Assembly (NCBI RefSeq): GCF_916618915.1
Contig: NZ_CAKAKE010000001.1
Coordinates: 2,046,001-2,110,000 of the forward strand
Origin: Stenotrophomonas sp. Marseille-Q4652
GTDB lineage: Bacteria > Pseudomonadota > Gammaproteobacteria > Xanthomonadales > Xanthomonadaceae
Reading direction: 5' to 3'
Length of the DNA stretch: 64,000 nucleotides
The notes under the pieces were generated by a model. It was not told where the DNA came from and did not search any database. It worked only from the letters and a program-made list of their open reading frames with translations. The position numbers and the translations under genes were made by a program. Shown here piece after piece: positions 55,437 to 64,000 of this stretch (its first letter is position 1; every line of letters begins with the position of its first letter).

Positions 55437-56495
55437 ATGCCAATGCGTTCTCCGCTGCATGCCGCACTGGCCGCCCTTGGCGCGCTGGCCCTGTCCCTGC
55501 CCGGCGCGGCTTGGGCGCAGTGCACCGACAGCCGATTGCAGCAGACCCCGCCGGGGGTCAACTTCCGTGTCGACAACGACCTGTTCGGCGGCGAGCAGCA
55601 GGACCAGGGTTACACCAATGGCGCGGTGCTGACCCTGGTCTCGCCCAACCTGGCCGACTACACCGACGACCCCTGCCTGCCGCGCCTGGCGCGCTGGGTG
55701 AACCGTTACCTGGACCGGTTCCAGCCCGGTCTGTCCGACCAGCAGAACATGGTGTTCTCCCTCGGCCAGGGCCTGTACACGCCGACCGACTACACCCGCA
55801 CCGACCTCATTCCGGATGACCGCCCCTACGCGGCGGTGCTGGTGGCCAGCTTCGGTTACAACGCCCGCAGCGACACCCGCCTGCGCACCACCCAGCTGCA
55901 GCTGGGCGTGGTCGGCCCGGCTGCGCTGGGCCGGCAGGTGCAGCACGCGGTGCACAAGTTCACCGGCAGCCAGGATTTCCGCGGCTGGGACAACCAGCTC
56001 CGCAACGAACCCGTGGTCGGCGTGGTGCACGAGCGCATGCGCCGCTGGGGTGATGCCGACGGCAACGCCGCTGGCTGGGGCTGGGACGCGATCTCGCACT
56101 GGGGCGGCGCGCTGGGCAACCGCACCACCCATGCCAACGCCGGCATGGAAGTGCGCTGGGGCTGGCACCTGCCCGATGATTTCGGCAGCACACCGCTGCG
56201 CCCGGCCGGCGAGAACACCGCGCCGTCGCATGGCCGGCCTTCGGACTGGGGCTGGCATGTGTTCGCCACCAGTGACGGTCGCTGGGTGCTGCGTGACATC
56301 ACCCTGGACGGCAACACCTTCCGCGACAGCCATCGCGTGGACAAGCGCCCGCTGGTGGGCGAGCTCGGCTACGGCATGGCGTTGATGCACGGGCGCTGGA
56401 AGTTCGCCCTCGCCCGCTATCACCGCAGCCGCGAGTTCGAGGGACAGCGCCAGTCGCCCGTGTTTGGCAGTTTCACCATCAGCCGCCTGCTCTGA
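55437..56495 (+). CDS. LpxR-like lipid A deacylase (DUF2219)
   Basis: Outer-membrane beta-barrel enzyme that removes the 3'-acyloxyacyl chain of lipid A. The 352-residue protein has a signal peptide (1-27, PGAAWAQ), the catalytic-site pattern DNDLFGGEQQDQGYTNG, an LpxR-type GWDNQLRNEP motif after the HKFTG histidine, and alternating aromatic strands to the end. The family is active in Salmonella and Helicobacter; here activity is inferred. It is the only plus-strand gene in the last 11 kb and separates dacC from ybeD. Confidence 0.87.
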   Translation: MPMRSPLHAALAALGALALSLPGAAWAQCTDSRLQQTPPGVNFRVDNDLFGGEQQDQGYTNGAVLTLVSPNLADYTDDPCLPRLARWVNRYLDRFQPGLSDQQNMVFSLGQGLYTPTDYTRTDLIPDDRPYAAVLVASFGYNARSDTRLRTTQLQLGVVGPAALGRQVQHAVHKFTGSQDFRGWDNQLRNEPVVGVVHERMRRWGDADGNAAGWGWDAISHWGGALGNRTTHANAGMEVRWGWHLPDDFGSTPLRPAGENTAPSHGRPSDWGWHVFATSDGRWVLRDITLDGNTFRDSHRVDKRPLVGELGYGMALMHGRWKFALARYHRSREFEGQRQSPVFGSFTISRLL

Positions 56496-56558
56496 TCCGA
56501 CGGAAACGACGCGGGCGACCCTGAGGCCGCCCGCGCGCAACAGCATAGAAGACCGGGA

Positions 56559-57521
56559 TTACCTGGCCAGCTCGGTGTTGGTCGAGTTGACCCAGCCCTT
56601 GTTGCCCAGTTCGTCCTCGACTTCCCACATCATCCCGTCCTTGTTGCCGGTGGGATACAGCAGCATCCCCGGATCAAGCGAACGCACGGCCGTACCGGTG
56701 CCCTTGGCGTTGGCCAGCAGGCGCGCGGTCTTGGTCACGCGCAGGGCCTGGCTGACGTTGGCGGCGGAGGCGTTTTCGGGCATTCCGCCCAGCTCGGTGA
56801 TCAGGTTGGTGTAGGCCTGCAGGTAGGCCAGGGTGATGACCTGGCCGATCTCGGTGTTGGCGTAGCCGCCCACGCCGGCTGCCCCCAGGCCACCCCCGCC
56901 GAACAGGCCGCCGCTGGCGCCGAAGCCGATGTCGGTCTTCTTGGCCGAGCCCTCGGCCATGGCCACCTGCTCGGAGGAGCGCACGTCGGTCACGGTCAGC
57001 ACCACGTCAGCGGTCTTGCGCTTGAAGTTGAGGCCGCCCACCACCGCGCCGGCACGACCACCGACCAAGCCACCGATCAGGCCGCCGATGGCATTGCCGC
57101 CGGCATTGCTGTTGGCACCGATCAGGTCGGGAACCAGCACATAGTCGGCCGCCTTGATCTGGCCCTTGCCGATGTTGGAGCCGCGGCGCAGGTCGCCTTC
57201 GGACGCCAGCGCGCGCTCGGCCTAGGCCGCGGCCATGCCGGCACCGCGATCGACCAGGGTGAAGCAGCGCGACTTGTTGACGAAGACCTTGATCAGCTTG
57301 GACGGCGCCGGCAGCTGGTATCCGGTCCACCAGCTCACCGCGTCCTCTGGCTCGATCACCGAGATCGATCCCAGCGGCTTGGCGCACGTCGGGATCTGCG
57401 CCATCTGTTCCTGGCGACGATCCTGTGCGCTCTGCCGTTGCGCGTGTGCCGGCGCCGCCAGGGCGAGCGCGGCGAGCATGCCCACGGCCAGTGCCGCCGG
57501 GCGACCATACGAGTTCAACAT
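56559..57521 (-). pseudogene. CsgG/HfaB-family protein interrupted by an amber codon
   Basis: One continuous frame of 321 codons broken only by TAG at 57222-57224 (codon 100). Before it: signal peptide (APAHAQ), CAKPLGSISV, SWWTGYQLPAPSKLIKV and DRGAGMAAA; after it, without a frame change: AERALASEGDL, NIGKGQIKAADYVLVPDL, a glycine-zipper stretch and a C-terminal SH3-like KDGMMWEVEDELGNKGWV. The expected residue at the break is Gln, and CAG to TAG is one base. CsgG proteins form outer-membrane secretion channels. Either a recent pseudogene, a sequencing error, or readthrough; the lack of decay elsewhere suggests it is recent. Confidence 0.85.
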
Positions 57522-57637
57522 TCCTGTATCCCCTTGCAAGTCCATTGAGTGCCGCTCCGGGCACCCGCCCCTACTTGGAGCGGACGCGTATTACCGCATG
57601 GTTGCGCCGCCGTGCCAACGACCGGGCCCGGAAATGC

Positions 57638-57664
57638 AGACAGCCGGCACGAGGCCGGCTGTCT
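57638..57664 (-). terminator. Probable terminator of dacC
   Basis: AGACAGCCGGC and GCCGGCTGTCT form an 11-base-pair stem with loop ACGAG, 25 bases after the dacC stop; the minus strand continues with GCATTTCC. Confidence 0.6.
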
Positions 57665-57688
57665 GTTGCGGTGCAATAGGAGGCTGGC

Positions 57689-58903
57689 TTATTCGGATTC
57701 CCACCACATCCAGAACGCATCCCACAGGCGCTTGAAGAAGCCGGCTTCCTCGACCGCGCTGACCGCCACCAGCGGCGCCTGGGCGACAACCTGGCCATCG
57801 AGCGTGACTTTCACCGTGCCGATCTGCTGGCCGGCGGCGATCGGCGCTTCCAGCACCTTGGGCACATCCATGCTCGGCTTGAGGTCGTTGTAGCGGCCGC
57901 GCGGCAGGCTCACCAGCAGCGGCTGGGACACGCCCAGTTCCACCTGGTCGGCCTTGCCCTTCCAGATCTTCTGGCTGGTGACGACCTTGCCGGCTTCGTA
58001 CAGGCGGTGGGTCTCGAAGAAGCGGAAGCCCCAGTTGAGCAGGGCCAGGCTGTCATCGGCGCGCTGCTTCTCCGAGCTGCCGCCCATCACCGCGGCGATC
58101 AGGCGCTGGTCGCCACGCTGGGCCGAGGACAGCAGGCAGTAGCCGGCCGCCGAGGTATGGCCGGTCTTGATGCCGTCCACGCTCTGGTCGCGCCACAGCA
58201 GCAGGTTGCGGTTCGGTTGGGTGATCGAGCCTACGGTGAATTCCTTGATCTTGTTGTAGGCGTAGGTCTCCGGGAAATCGCGCACCAGCGCACGGCCCAG
58301 CAGCGCCAGGTCATAAGCGGTGGAGTAATGGCCCTCGGCGGTCAGGCCGTGCGCGTTGACGAAGTTGGAGTTCTTCATCCCGATCTTGGCCGCGTAGCTG
58401 TTCATCAGCGAGGCGAACGCCTCCTGGCTGCCGGCCACGTGCTCGGCCAGGGCGATGGCCGCATCGTTGCCCGACTGCACCGCCATGCCCTTTTCCATTT
58501 CCTCCAGGCGCGCGGTCTGGTTGACCGGAAAGCCGGAGTAGCTGCCGTCGGTGCCGGCACCACCTTCGCGCCAAGCCCGCTCGCTCATCATCACCTGGTC
58601 ATCGAGGCCGACCTTGCCGTTCTTGATCTCGGCGGCCACGACGTAGGAGGTCATGACCTTGGTGATGCTGGCCGGGGCGACCTGCTCGTGGATGTTCTCG
58701 CCTGCCAGCACCTGGCCGGTGGCGTAGTCCATCAGGATCCACGCGGTGGAGGTGCTGGGAACCGGCGCCGGCGGCGTGGCAACCACGGCCGGAGCTGCGT
58801 CAGCCGCGGCCGGAACGGGGTTCGGCGTGGGCATGGGCGTCTGGGCGAAGACCAGGCCGGCGGCGAACGTGGCCACGGCGGCGGCGGCAAAGCGGAATTT
58901 CAT
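57689..58903 (-). CDS. dacC: D-alanyl-D-alanine carboxypeptidase (PBP5/6 family)
   Basis: Removes the terminal D-Ala of peptidoglycan stem peptides in the periplasm. The 404-residue protein has a signal peptide (1-20, LVFAQ), a Pro/Ala-rich linker, the catalytic SxxK tetrad Ser79-Ile-Thr-Lys82 (PASITKV), the SGN motif (SGNDAA), the KTG motif (GIKTGHT) and a C-terminal amphipathic membrane-anchoring helix (FFKRLWDAFWMWW). It follows rlpA by 86 bases in the elongation cluster. Confidence 0.95.
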   Translation of the reverse strand: MKFRFAAAAVATFAAGLVFAQTPMPTPNPVPAAADAAPAVVATPPAPVPSTSTAWILMDYATGQVLAGENIHEQVAPASITKVMTSYVVAAEIKNGKVGLDDQVMMSERAWREGGAGTDGSYSGFPVNQTARLEEMEKGMAVQSGNDAAIALAEHVAGSQEAFASLMNSYAAKIGMKNSNFVNAHGLTAEGHYSTAYDLALLGRALVRDFPETYAYNKIKEFTVGSITQPNRNLLLWRDQSVDGIKTGHTSAAGYCLLSSAQRGDQRLIAAVMGGSSEKQRADDSLALLNWGFRFFETHRLYEAGKVVTSQKIWKGKADQVELGVSQPLLVSLPRGRYNDLKPSMDVPKVLEAPIAAGQQIGTVKVTLDGQVVAQAPLVAVSAVEEAGFFKRLWDAFWMWWESE

Positions 58904-58989
58904 GGGACAACTGCTCCTGGAAGGGGCGCGGAGATCGAGGGGGCATTGTAGGCCCATGCAATCGCCTGGGCCGACGCAGTGGAGGCGGA

Positions 58990-60291
58990 TCAGTCGCGGA
59001 CGATCTGCGGACGACCCAGCCCCAGGCTGGCGATGCGACCGGCCAGCTCGGCAGCACTGTCATGGTCGCTGGCCGCCACGCGCAGGCGCCACAGGGTGCG
59101 CCCGCCACTGACGATGTCGCTGAGCGTGGCCCCGGCAATGCCGGCGGCCGAGAGCTGGGTCAGGGCACGGGTGGCATTGTCGCGACTGGAGAAGCTGGCC
59201 ACCTGCAGCAGCACCTTGCCCAGCGCGGCGCTGGCGGCGGGGGAAGGTTCGGTCACTGCGGCAGCGGTGGCGGGAAGCGCGGCCACCGCCACGGCAGCGG
59301 GTGTGGCCGCGGTTGCCGCCGAGGTCGTGGCCGGGCGACCGGTCGCCACCCGCACGCCCTGCTGCTTCATCCAAGCATCGAAATTGTCCGCCGAACCCGG
59401 CGTGGCCGACTCGGCGACGCGGTAGCGCCACTTTTCCGCGGCGTTGTCGGCGCCCTGCACTGCCGCGACCACCGGTGCGGTGGCGGGCAGGCGCTGGACC
59501 AGCTGGTCCATGTCGCTGGCTGCGCGGGTCGGTGTGGCGGTCGTGGTCGAACTTGCCGGCGCGGCCTTGGCCGGGGTGCTGCCGCGGCCGGAGCGACTGG
59601 CCAGCAGGCGCTTGTTCTCGCTTTCCGGGGTCAGGGCGGTGACTTCGACGCGGCCGGTACCGCGCTGGGTGATGCCCAGTTTCACTGCCGCGGCATAACT
59701 CAGGTCGATCACCCGGCCATCGTGGAACGGGCCACGATCGTTGACCCGCACGATCACCGACTCGCCGGTATCCAGGTTGGTGACGCGGGCAAAGCTGGGC
59801 AGCGGCAGGGTCTTGTGCGCGGCGCTGAAGGCGTACATGTCATAGACCTCGCGGTTGGAGGTCAGGCGCCCGTGGAACTTGCTGCCGTAGTAGGAGGCGA
59901 TGCCCTTTTCCGAGTAGCCCTCGACCCGGTCCAGCACCTTGTACTCCTTGCCCAGCACCAAGTACGGCGAGCGGTTGCCGACCGGCGAACGCGGCTCCTC
60001 GCGCACCACCGGCTCGGGGATGCAGGCCACGTTGGGCACGTAGCTGGGCGTGGAATCCTTGACCCCCGGCTTGTACAGGCCGCCGGCGGTGTAGTTGCCG
60101 CGGGTGCTGGGATCCTCCTTGGCCGGCGCATACGGCGAGCCGTCCGGACAGTCGGCGGCCGCGCTGGCGCGGGGGCCGCCGCTGGCAGCACTGCCCGCAG
60201 TTGCGGCCGGACCGGATTTGCGCGGCGCGCTGCTGCAGGCCGCAAGGCCGAGCATCACCAGCGCCGCCACCAGCCACCTGCTCGTCCTCAT
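58990..60291 (-). CDS. rlpA: RlpA-type septal-ring lytic transglycosylase lipoprotein with SPOR domain
   Basis: Outer-membrane lipoprotein (signal ending LAAC, Cys19) of 433 residues that cleaves denuded glycan strands. The double-psi beta-barrel domain contains IASYYGSKFHGRLTSNRE and NDRGPFHDGRVIDLS with the catalytic acid residues; a long Ala/Thr-rich linker leads to a C-terminal SPOR domain (LLQVASFSSRDNATRAL) that binds denuded peptidoglycan. Its ATG at 60291 overlaps the stop of mltB (ATGA). Confidence 0.94.
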   Translation of the reverse strand: MRTSRWLVAALVMLGLAACSSAPRKSGPAATAGSAASGGPRASAAADCPDGSPYAPAKEDPSTRGNYTAGGLYKPGVKDSTPSYVPNVACIPEPVVREEPRSPVGNRSPYLVLGKEYKVLDRVEGYSEKGIASYYGSKFHGRLTSNREVYDMYAFSAAHKTLPLPSFARVTNLDTGESVIVRVNDRGPFHDGRVIDLSYAAAVKLGITQRGTGRVEVTALTPESENKRLLASRSGRGSTPAKAAPASSTTTATPTRAASDMDQLVQRLPATAPVVAAVQGADNAAEKWRYRVAESATPGSADNFDAWMKQQGVRVATGRPATTSAATAATPAAVAVAALPATAAAVTEPSPAASAALGKVLLQVASFSSRDNATRALTQLSAAGIAGATLSDIVSGGRTLWRLRVAASDHDSAAELAGRIASLGLGRPQIVRD

Positions 60292-61421
60292 GCCGGCGGC
60301 AGCTCCTTGCCGGCGATGGCCTCGGACAGCTGGAACACGGCCATCGCGTACATCTTGGAGAGGTTGTAACGGGTGATCGCGTAGTAGTTCTGGAAGCCCA
60401 GCCAGTACTGCTTGCCGCTGCTGCCTTCCAGCGTCACCGGCGTCGCGGTCGCGGTCGGATCGACGGTGCCCACCGGCCGGTAACCGCGTGCGGCCAGGTC
60501 GGACAGCGTATGCGTGGGCAGCCACTCGGTCGGATTGAATTCCTCCCGCCCGGCATCCAGCGTGGCCGGCACCGCCACCTGGCCACCGGCCACCCAGCCG
60601 CCCTTCTTCACGAAGTAGTTGGCGATGGAGGCGAACACATCGGCGTGGCTGGTGAACAGGTCGCGGCGGCCATCACCGTCGCCGTCGACCGCAAAATCCA
60701 GGTAGCTCGAGGGCATGAACTGGCCCATCCCCATCGCCCCGGCATAGCTGCCCTTGAGTGTGGTGATGTCCAGCTTCTCCATGCGCGCAAGCTCGAACAG
60801 CTTGGCCAGCTCGTCACGGAAGAACAGCTCGCGGCGCACCTCGCGCTCGAGCTTGTCCGGGTCGCCACTGCGCGGGTAGTTGAAGGCCAGGGTGTACAGC
60901 GCGTCGAGCACGCGGTGGTTGCCCATGTTGCCGCCGTAGCTGGTCTCCACGCCGATGATGGCGACGATGACCTCGGCCGGGACGCCGGTGCGTGCCTGCA
61001 CCTGCTGCAGCGCCTGGCGATGCCGGGCCAGGAACTGGCGGCCGCCGTCGATGCGCGCCTGGCTGATGAACATCGGCCGGTACTCGTTCCACGGCTTGAC
61101 CCGCTCGGCCGGGCGCGCCATCGCCGCGATGATCGGCTGCCGCACCTGCGCCTGGTCGAGCACGCCGGCGACGTAGGCCGGCTCCAGCCCGTAGCGGGCG
61201 GCGGTATCGCGGATGAAGTTGGCCCGTGCGGTCTCCAACGGCACCGGCGTCAGGTCCACCGGCGGCAGGTTGCTTGCGGCCTCGGGCTGCGCTTCGGCCG
61301 GGCCGGATCTGGGCGGCTGCGGCGAGCCGGCGGCCGGCGATGCGGTGGGCGGAAGCGTCGGCTGGGTTGCGCAGGCAACCAGGCCGAGGGTGATGAAGCA
61401 GACCAGTGCGCGTCGAATCAT
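60288..61421 (-). CDS. mltB: Membrane-bound lytic murein transglycosylase B
   Basis: Outer-membrane lipoprotein (GLVAC, Cys17) of 377 residues that cuts peptidoglycan. After a Pro/Ala-rich linker the SLT domain shows the catalytic glutamate in IIGVETSYGGNMG, the AGAMGMGQFMPSSY motif and the calcium-site-like DGDGDGRRD. It is coupled to rlpA downstream and separated from rodA by a 367-base gap that may contain its own promoter. Confidence 0.95.
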   Translation of the reverse strand: MIRRALVCFITLGLVACATQPTLPPTASPAAGSPQPPRSGPAEAQPEAASNLPPVDLTPVPLETARANFIRDTAARYGLEPAYVAGVLDQAQVRQPIIAAMARPAERVKPWNEYRPMFISQARIDGGRQFLARHRQALQQVQARTGVPAEVIVAIIGVETSYGGNMGNHRVLDALYTLAFNYPRSGDPDKLEREVRRELFFRDELAKLFELARMEKLDITTLKGSYAGAMGMGQFMPSSYLDFAVDGDGDGRRDLFTSHADVFASIANYFVKKGGWVAGGQVAVPATLDAGREEFNPTEWLPTHTLSDLAARGYRPVGTVDPTATATPVTLEGSSGKQYWLGFQNYYAITRYNLSKMYAMAVFQLSEAIAGKELPPA

Positions 61422-61788
61422 GACCCGAGGTTAGCAGGTCATGGATGAATTTCCAGCACTAACGCCATGAATCACAAGAGGATTGCGGCAGTTCGCCAGG
61501 AGCTGTGGAGGCGGCGCAATGAATGCGGCGACGGCAGCAAAGAGGGAACGGCCGGCTGCGCCCCCATCCCCACGGGCACAACCGGCCGTCCGGCCGGATC
61601 CAGTGCGGGTGTGATCCGCGACTCCCCTCGCGGACCCCTTCCCGAATTCGGCGGTGATCCGGTCAGGATCACTCCCGTTGCAGCCAGGGTTGCCCCCCAA
61701 AGGCAGACCGGCGCAGCGGGAGCACATTGTCACCCAGCGCTATTCACGATGTCTTGATCACGATCAAAGTATGGCCCCGCCCAGCGGC
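61422..61788. other. Intergenic gap between rodA and mltB
   Basis: A 367-base gap inside an otherwise tightly packed cluster. No convincing coding sequence is seen. It contains three inverted repeats: 61615-61634 (TCCGCGA/TCGCGGA), 61654-61672 (GTGATCC/GGATCAC) and the FNR-like palindrome at 61754-61767. It may hold the mltB promoter or a small RNA. Confidence 0.55.
61754..61767. promoter_or_regulatory. FNR/Anr-like palindrome
   Basis: TTGAT-CACG-ATCAA matches the FNR/Anr consensus TTGATnnnnATCAA exactly. It lies 22 bases past the rodA stop and 333 bases upstream of mltB, so its target is unclear. Confidence 0.5.
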
Positions 61789-62895
61789 TCAATGCCCGTG
61801 GACGGGCCGGTGCGAGCGGATGGCCATCACCAGGCCGAAGCCGGCCAGCAGCGACACCGCCGAGGTTCCGCCGTAGCTGATCAGCGGCATCGGCACGCCC
61901 ACCACCGGCAGCAGGCCTGAGATCATGCCGCCGTTGACCAGCACGTAGACGAAGAAGGCCAGGCCGGTGGCGCCGGCCAGCAGCCGCGACCAGGTATCGC
62001 GCGATTCCACCGCGATCCACAGGCAGCGCCCGATCACCACCAGGTACAGCGCCAGTACCACGGCCACGCCGATCCAGCCGAATTCCTCGCTCAGCACCGA
62101 GAAGGCGAAGTCGGTGGTCTGCTCGGGGATGAAGTTCAGGTGCGACTGGCTGCCCTGGCCCCAGCCCTTGCCGGTGAGCCCGCCCGAGCCGATCGCGATC
62201 TTGGACTGGATGATGTTCCAGCCGGCGCCGAGCGCATCGGCCTCCGGGTCCAGGAACATCATGATCCGGTCCTTCTGGTAGGGACGCAGCAGCCAGATCC
62301 AGGCGATCGGCGCGGCGGCGGCCACGCCGCCCACGCCCACGCCGACCCACCACCACGGCAGGCCGGCCAGCAGCAGGACGAACGCACCGGAGGCGGCGAT
62401 CAGCACGCCGGTGCCGAAGTCCGGCTGCAGCATCACCAGCCCGGTCGGCACGCCGATGATCACCGCCGCGGTCAGCACCACCGGGATGCGCGGCGGCAGC
62501 GGCATGCGGTTGAGGTACCAGGCCACCATCATCGGCAGGCTGACCTTGAGCAGCTCGGCCGGCTGCAGGTAGAAGAACCCCAGGTTCAGCCACTGCCGCC
62601 CGTACTTGCCGGTGCCCAGCACGAACACCGCCATCAGCGGGATCATCGACACCGCATAGATCATCGGCGTCCACGCGCGCAGTCGTGGCACCGGCAGGCG
62701 CGAGATCGCCCACATCGCGCCCAGGCCCACCGCAAAACGCGCACCCTGGGCGATGACCAGGCGGCTGCCGCCGGCGCTGTCGAGCACCGCCAGGCCAATG
62801 GCCATCAGCGCGGCCAGGGCCAGCAGCAGGATCCAGTCCAGGCTGCGGCTGAAACGCACGCCCATGTCCCAGGCCCAGCGCAGGAAGTCCCTCAT
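61789..62895 (-). CDS. rodA: Rod shape-determining peptidoglycan polymerase RodA
   Basis: SEDS-family glycosyltransferase that builds glycan strands during elongation. The 368-residue membrane protein has about ten spans and the family motifs QPDFGTGVL, the catalytic-loop WGQGSQSHLNFIPEQTTDF in parts (GQGSQSHLNF, IPEQTTDFAFS), and SGLLPVVGVPMPLISYGGTS. Its ATG overlaps the stop of mrdA (ATGA), the standard coupling of PBP2 and RodA. Confidence 0.96.
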   Translation of the reverse strand: MRDFLRWAWDMGVRFSRSLDWILLLALAALMAIGLAVLDSAGGSRLVIAQGARFAVGLGAMWAISRLPVPRLRAWTPMIYAVSMIPLMAVFVLGTGKYGRQWLNLGFFYLQPAELLKVSLPMMVAWYLNRMPLPPRIPVVLTAAVIIGVPTGLVMLQPDFGTGVLIAASGAFVLLLAGLPWWWVGVGVGGVAAAAPIAWIWLLRPYQKDRIMMFLDPEADALGAGWNIIQSKIAIGSGGLTGKGWGQGSQSHLNFIPEQTTDFAFSVLSEEFGWIGVAVVLALYLVVIGRCLWIAVESRDTWSRLLAGATGLAFFVYVLVNGGMISGLLPVVGVPMPLISYGGTSAVSLLAGFGLVMAIRSHRPVHGH

Positions 62896-64000
62896 CGCGC
62901 GTCCTCCGTGGTCGGTGCACGTGCCGGCGCGAGCGGCGGCTGGCCCTGCGGCGCGGGAGCCGGCGGCACCGGCGCGGGGGCGCCCACCATCACCGGCAGG
63001 TCTTCCAGCAGCGCCGCGGCCGCATCACCGGCCTGGCGCAGGCCCGGGTCCTCGGCATCGATCACCGCGGTCCCGATGGCGGTGGTGCCGCGCTCGGCAT
63101 CCAGCGGTTCCAGCCCGTCAGGCAGCTGGCCCAGCAGCCAGGCGTCGAACACCTTGCGGGCGATCGGCGCGGCGGCCGAACCACCGTAACCGCCGCCCTC
63201 CACGGCGATGGCCACGGCGATGGTGGGCTCCTCGGCCGGGGCAAAGCCGATGAACAGCGCGCGGTGGCGCAGGTGCATTGGCAGGCTCTTGGGATTGGTC
63301 GCGGCGGTGCCCTTGCGGCTGACCACCTGTGCGGTACCGGTCTTGCCGGCCATCAGGTAGGCCGCGCCGGAGGCCACGCGCCAGCCGCTGCCACCGGGCT
63401 GCATCGTGCCCATCATGCCCTCGCGCACCGCCTGCAGGTTGGCCGGGTTGGGGCTGATCGGCTTGCCAGCCGGTTGCGGCAGTGGTGCCCAGTCATGGTC
63501 GAAGCCGGCGCGGGTCTCCTTGACCAGGTGCGGGCGGCGCAACTGCCCGCTGGCCAGGCCACCGACGCCGCGTGCCAGCTGCAGCGGGGTCACCTTCCAC
63601 AACCCCTGGCCGATGCTGGCGTTGACCGTGTCGCCCGGGTACCAGCGCTCCTTGCGCGCCTTCATCTTGGCCTGCGGCGAGGGCAGGATGCCTTCGATCT
63701 CGCCGAGCAGGTCGATGCCGGTCGGCTCGCCGAAGCCGTAGCCGGCCATGTACTGGTCGAAGCGCTCGATCCCCATGTCGATGCCGAGCTGGTAGTAGTA
63801 GGTGTTGACCGACTGCGAGATCGACTTGCGCAGGTCGGTCCAGCCATGGCCGCCGCGGTTGGCATCGCCCCAACCACGGCCCACGCCCGGCAGGTAATAC
63901 ATGCCGCGCGAGAGGATCCTGTCTTCCGGCCGGCGGATGCCGCTGTCCAGGCCGGCCAGGCCGAGGAACGGCTTGACCGTCGAACCCGGGGCCACGCCGC
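62892..64000 (-). CDS. mrdA: Penicillin-binding protein 2 (5' part beyond window)
   Basis: Elongation-specific transpeptidase, partner of RodA. Only the C-terminal 369 codons are present; the frame runs off the window at 64000. The transpeptidase motifs are in view: SxxK in APGSTVKPFLG close to the edge, SxN in SQSVNTYYYQLG, and KTG in MAGKTGTAQVV. The C-terminal tail is Pro/Ala-rich (about 25 residues) and looks disordered. First gene shown of mrdA-rodA-mltB-rlpA-dacC. Confidence 0.95.
   Translation of the reverse strand, partial: GVAPGSTVKPFLGLAGLDSGIRRPEDRILSRGMYYLPGVGRGWGDANRGGHGWTDLRKSISQSVNTYYYQLGIDMGIERFDQYMAGYGFGEPTGIDLLGEIEGILPSPQAKMKARKERWYPGDTVNASIGQGLWKVTPLQLARGVGGLASGQLRRPHLVKETRAGFDHDWAPLPQPAGKPISPNPANLQAVREGMMGTMQPGGSGWRVASGAAYLMAGKTGTAQVVSRKGTAATNPKSLPMHLRHRALFIGFAPAEEPTIAVAIAVEGGGYGGSAAAPIARKVFDAWLLGQLPDGLEPLDAERGTTAIGTAVIDAEDPGLRQAGDAAAALLEDLPVMVGAPAPVPPAPAPQGQPPLAPARAPTTEDAR

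Overview
The window is GC-rich chromosomal DNA from a gammaproteobacterium of the Xanthomonadaceae/Lysobacteraceae (Stenotrophomonas- or Pseudoxanthomonas-like; the genus cannot be fixed by eye). The assignment rests on several family-typical traits: a plant/proteobacterial-type glutamate-cysteine ligase, a glutaredoxin-rhodanese fusion, TonB receptors with the DUF3649/PepSY/DUF3325 set, SIS-type NagB-II beside NagA and a Glk-family glucokinase, and the mrdA-rodA-mltB-rlpA-dacC plus ybeD-lipB-lipA block. About 66 protein genes are dense on both strands, many overlapping by ATGA, GTGA, TTGA or CTGA. I saw no rRNA, tRNA, CRISPR, prophage or insertion sequence.

Layout. 1-10.5 kb: xerD-dsbC (dsbC cut by the window edge), an RDD membrane protein, rsgA with a QEGLA-motif metallopeptidase-like gene, an alaA-like aminotransferase operon (SGNH hydrolase, methyltransferase, small membrane protein), a small conserved protein, a RhlE-like helicase and a polysaccharide deacetylase. 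10.5-16.7 kb: glutaredoxin/A-type/rhodanese fusion, DUF924 protein, DegV protein, and the formaldehyde operon frmR-adhC-orphan-fghA. 16.7-26.7 kb: an exported unknown, a Fur-box-preceded iron uptake operon (siderophore receptor, DUF3649, PepSY, DUF3325), DUF72, a Nei-like glycosylase, gshA and engB. 26.8-36.5 kb: cytochrome c4, two tandem DsbA paralogues, an EEP-family hydrolase, a large TonB receptor, soluble lytic transglycosylase and cca. 36.5-43.6 kb: nagB-II/nagA divergent from glk, VanZ-like and MidA-like genes, pteridine reductase, folK and an isolated Anbu proteasome-like hydrolase. 43.6-50.8 kb: a three-gene phosphorelay, a BON protein, gndA and a coupled pair of envelope proteins. 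50.9-64 kb: prc, lipA-lipB-ybeD, an LpxR-like deacylase, a CsgG-like gene broken by an amber codon, and the cell-elongation cluster dacC-rlpA-mltB-rodA-mrdA, with mrdA running off the end.

The main themes are envelope maintenance (peptidoglycan synthesis and trimming, lipoproteins, periplasmic disulfide chemistry, Prc protease) and thiol/redox metabolism (GshA, glutathione-dependent formaldehyde oxidation, CGFS glutaredoxin, Dsb proteins), with iron uptake and amino-sugar catabolism alongside. I found no clear-cut new defence or mobile system. The most notable points are the cysteine-free A-type domain inside the glutaredoxin fusion, the amber-interrupted CsgG gene, a perfect Fur palindrome, a G-tract FrmR operator, an isolated Anbu gene, the coupled secreted-protein/DUF2242 pair, and an FNR/Anr-like palindrome in an otherwise empty gap.
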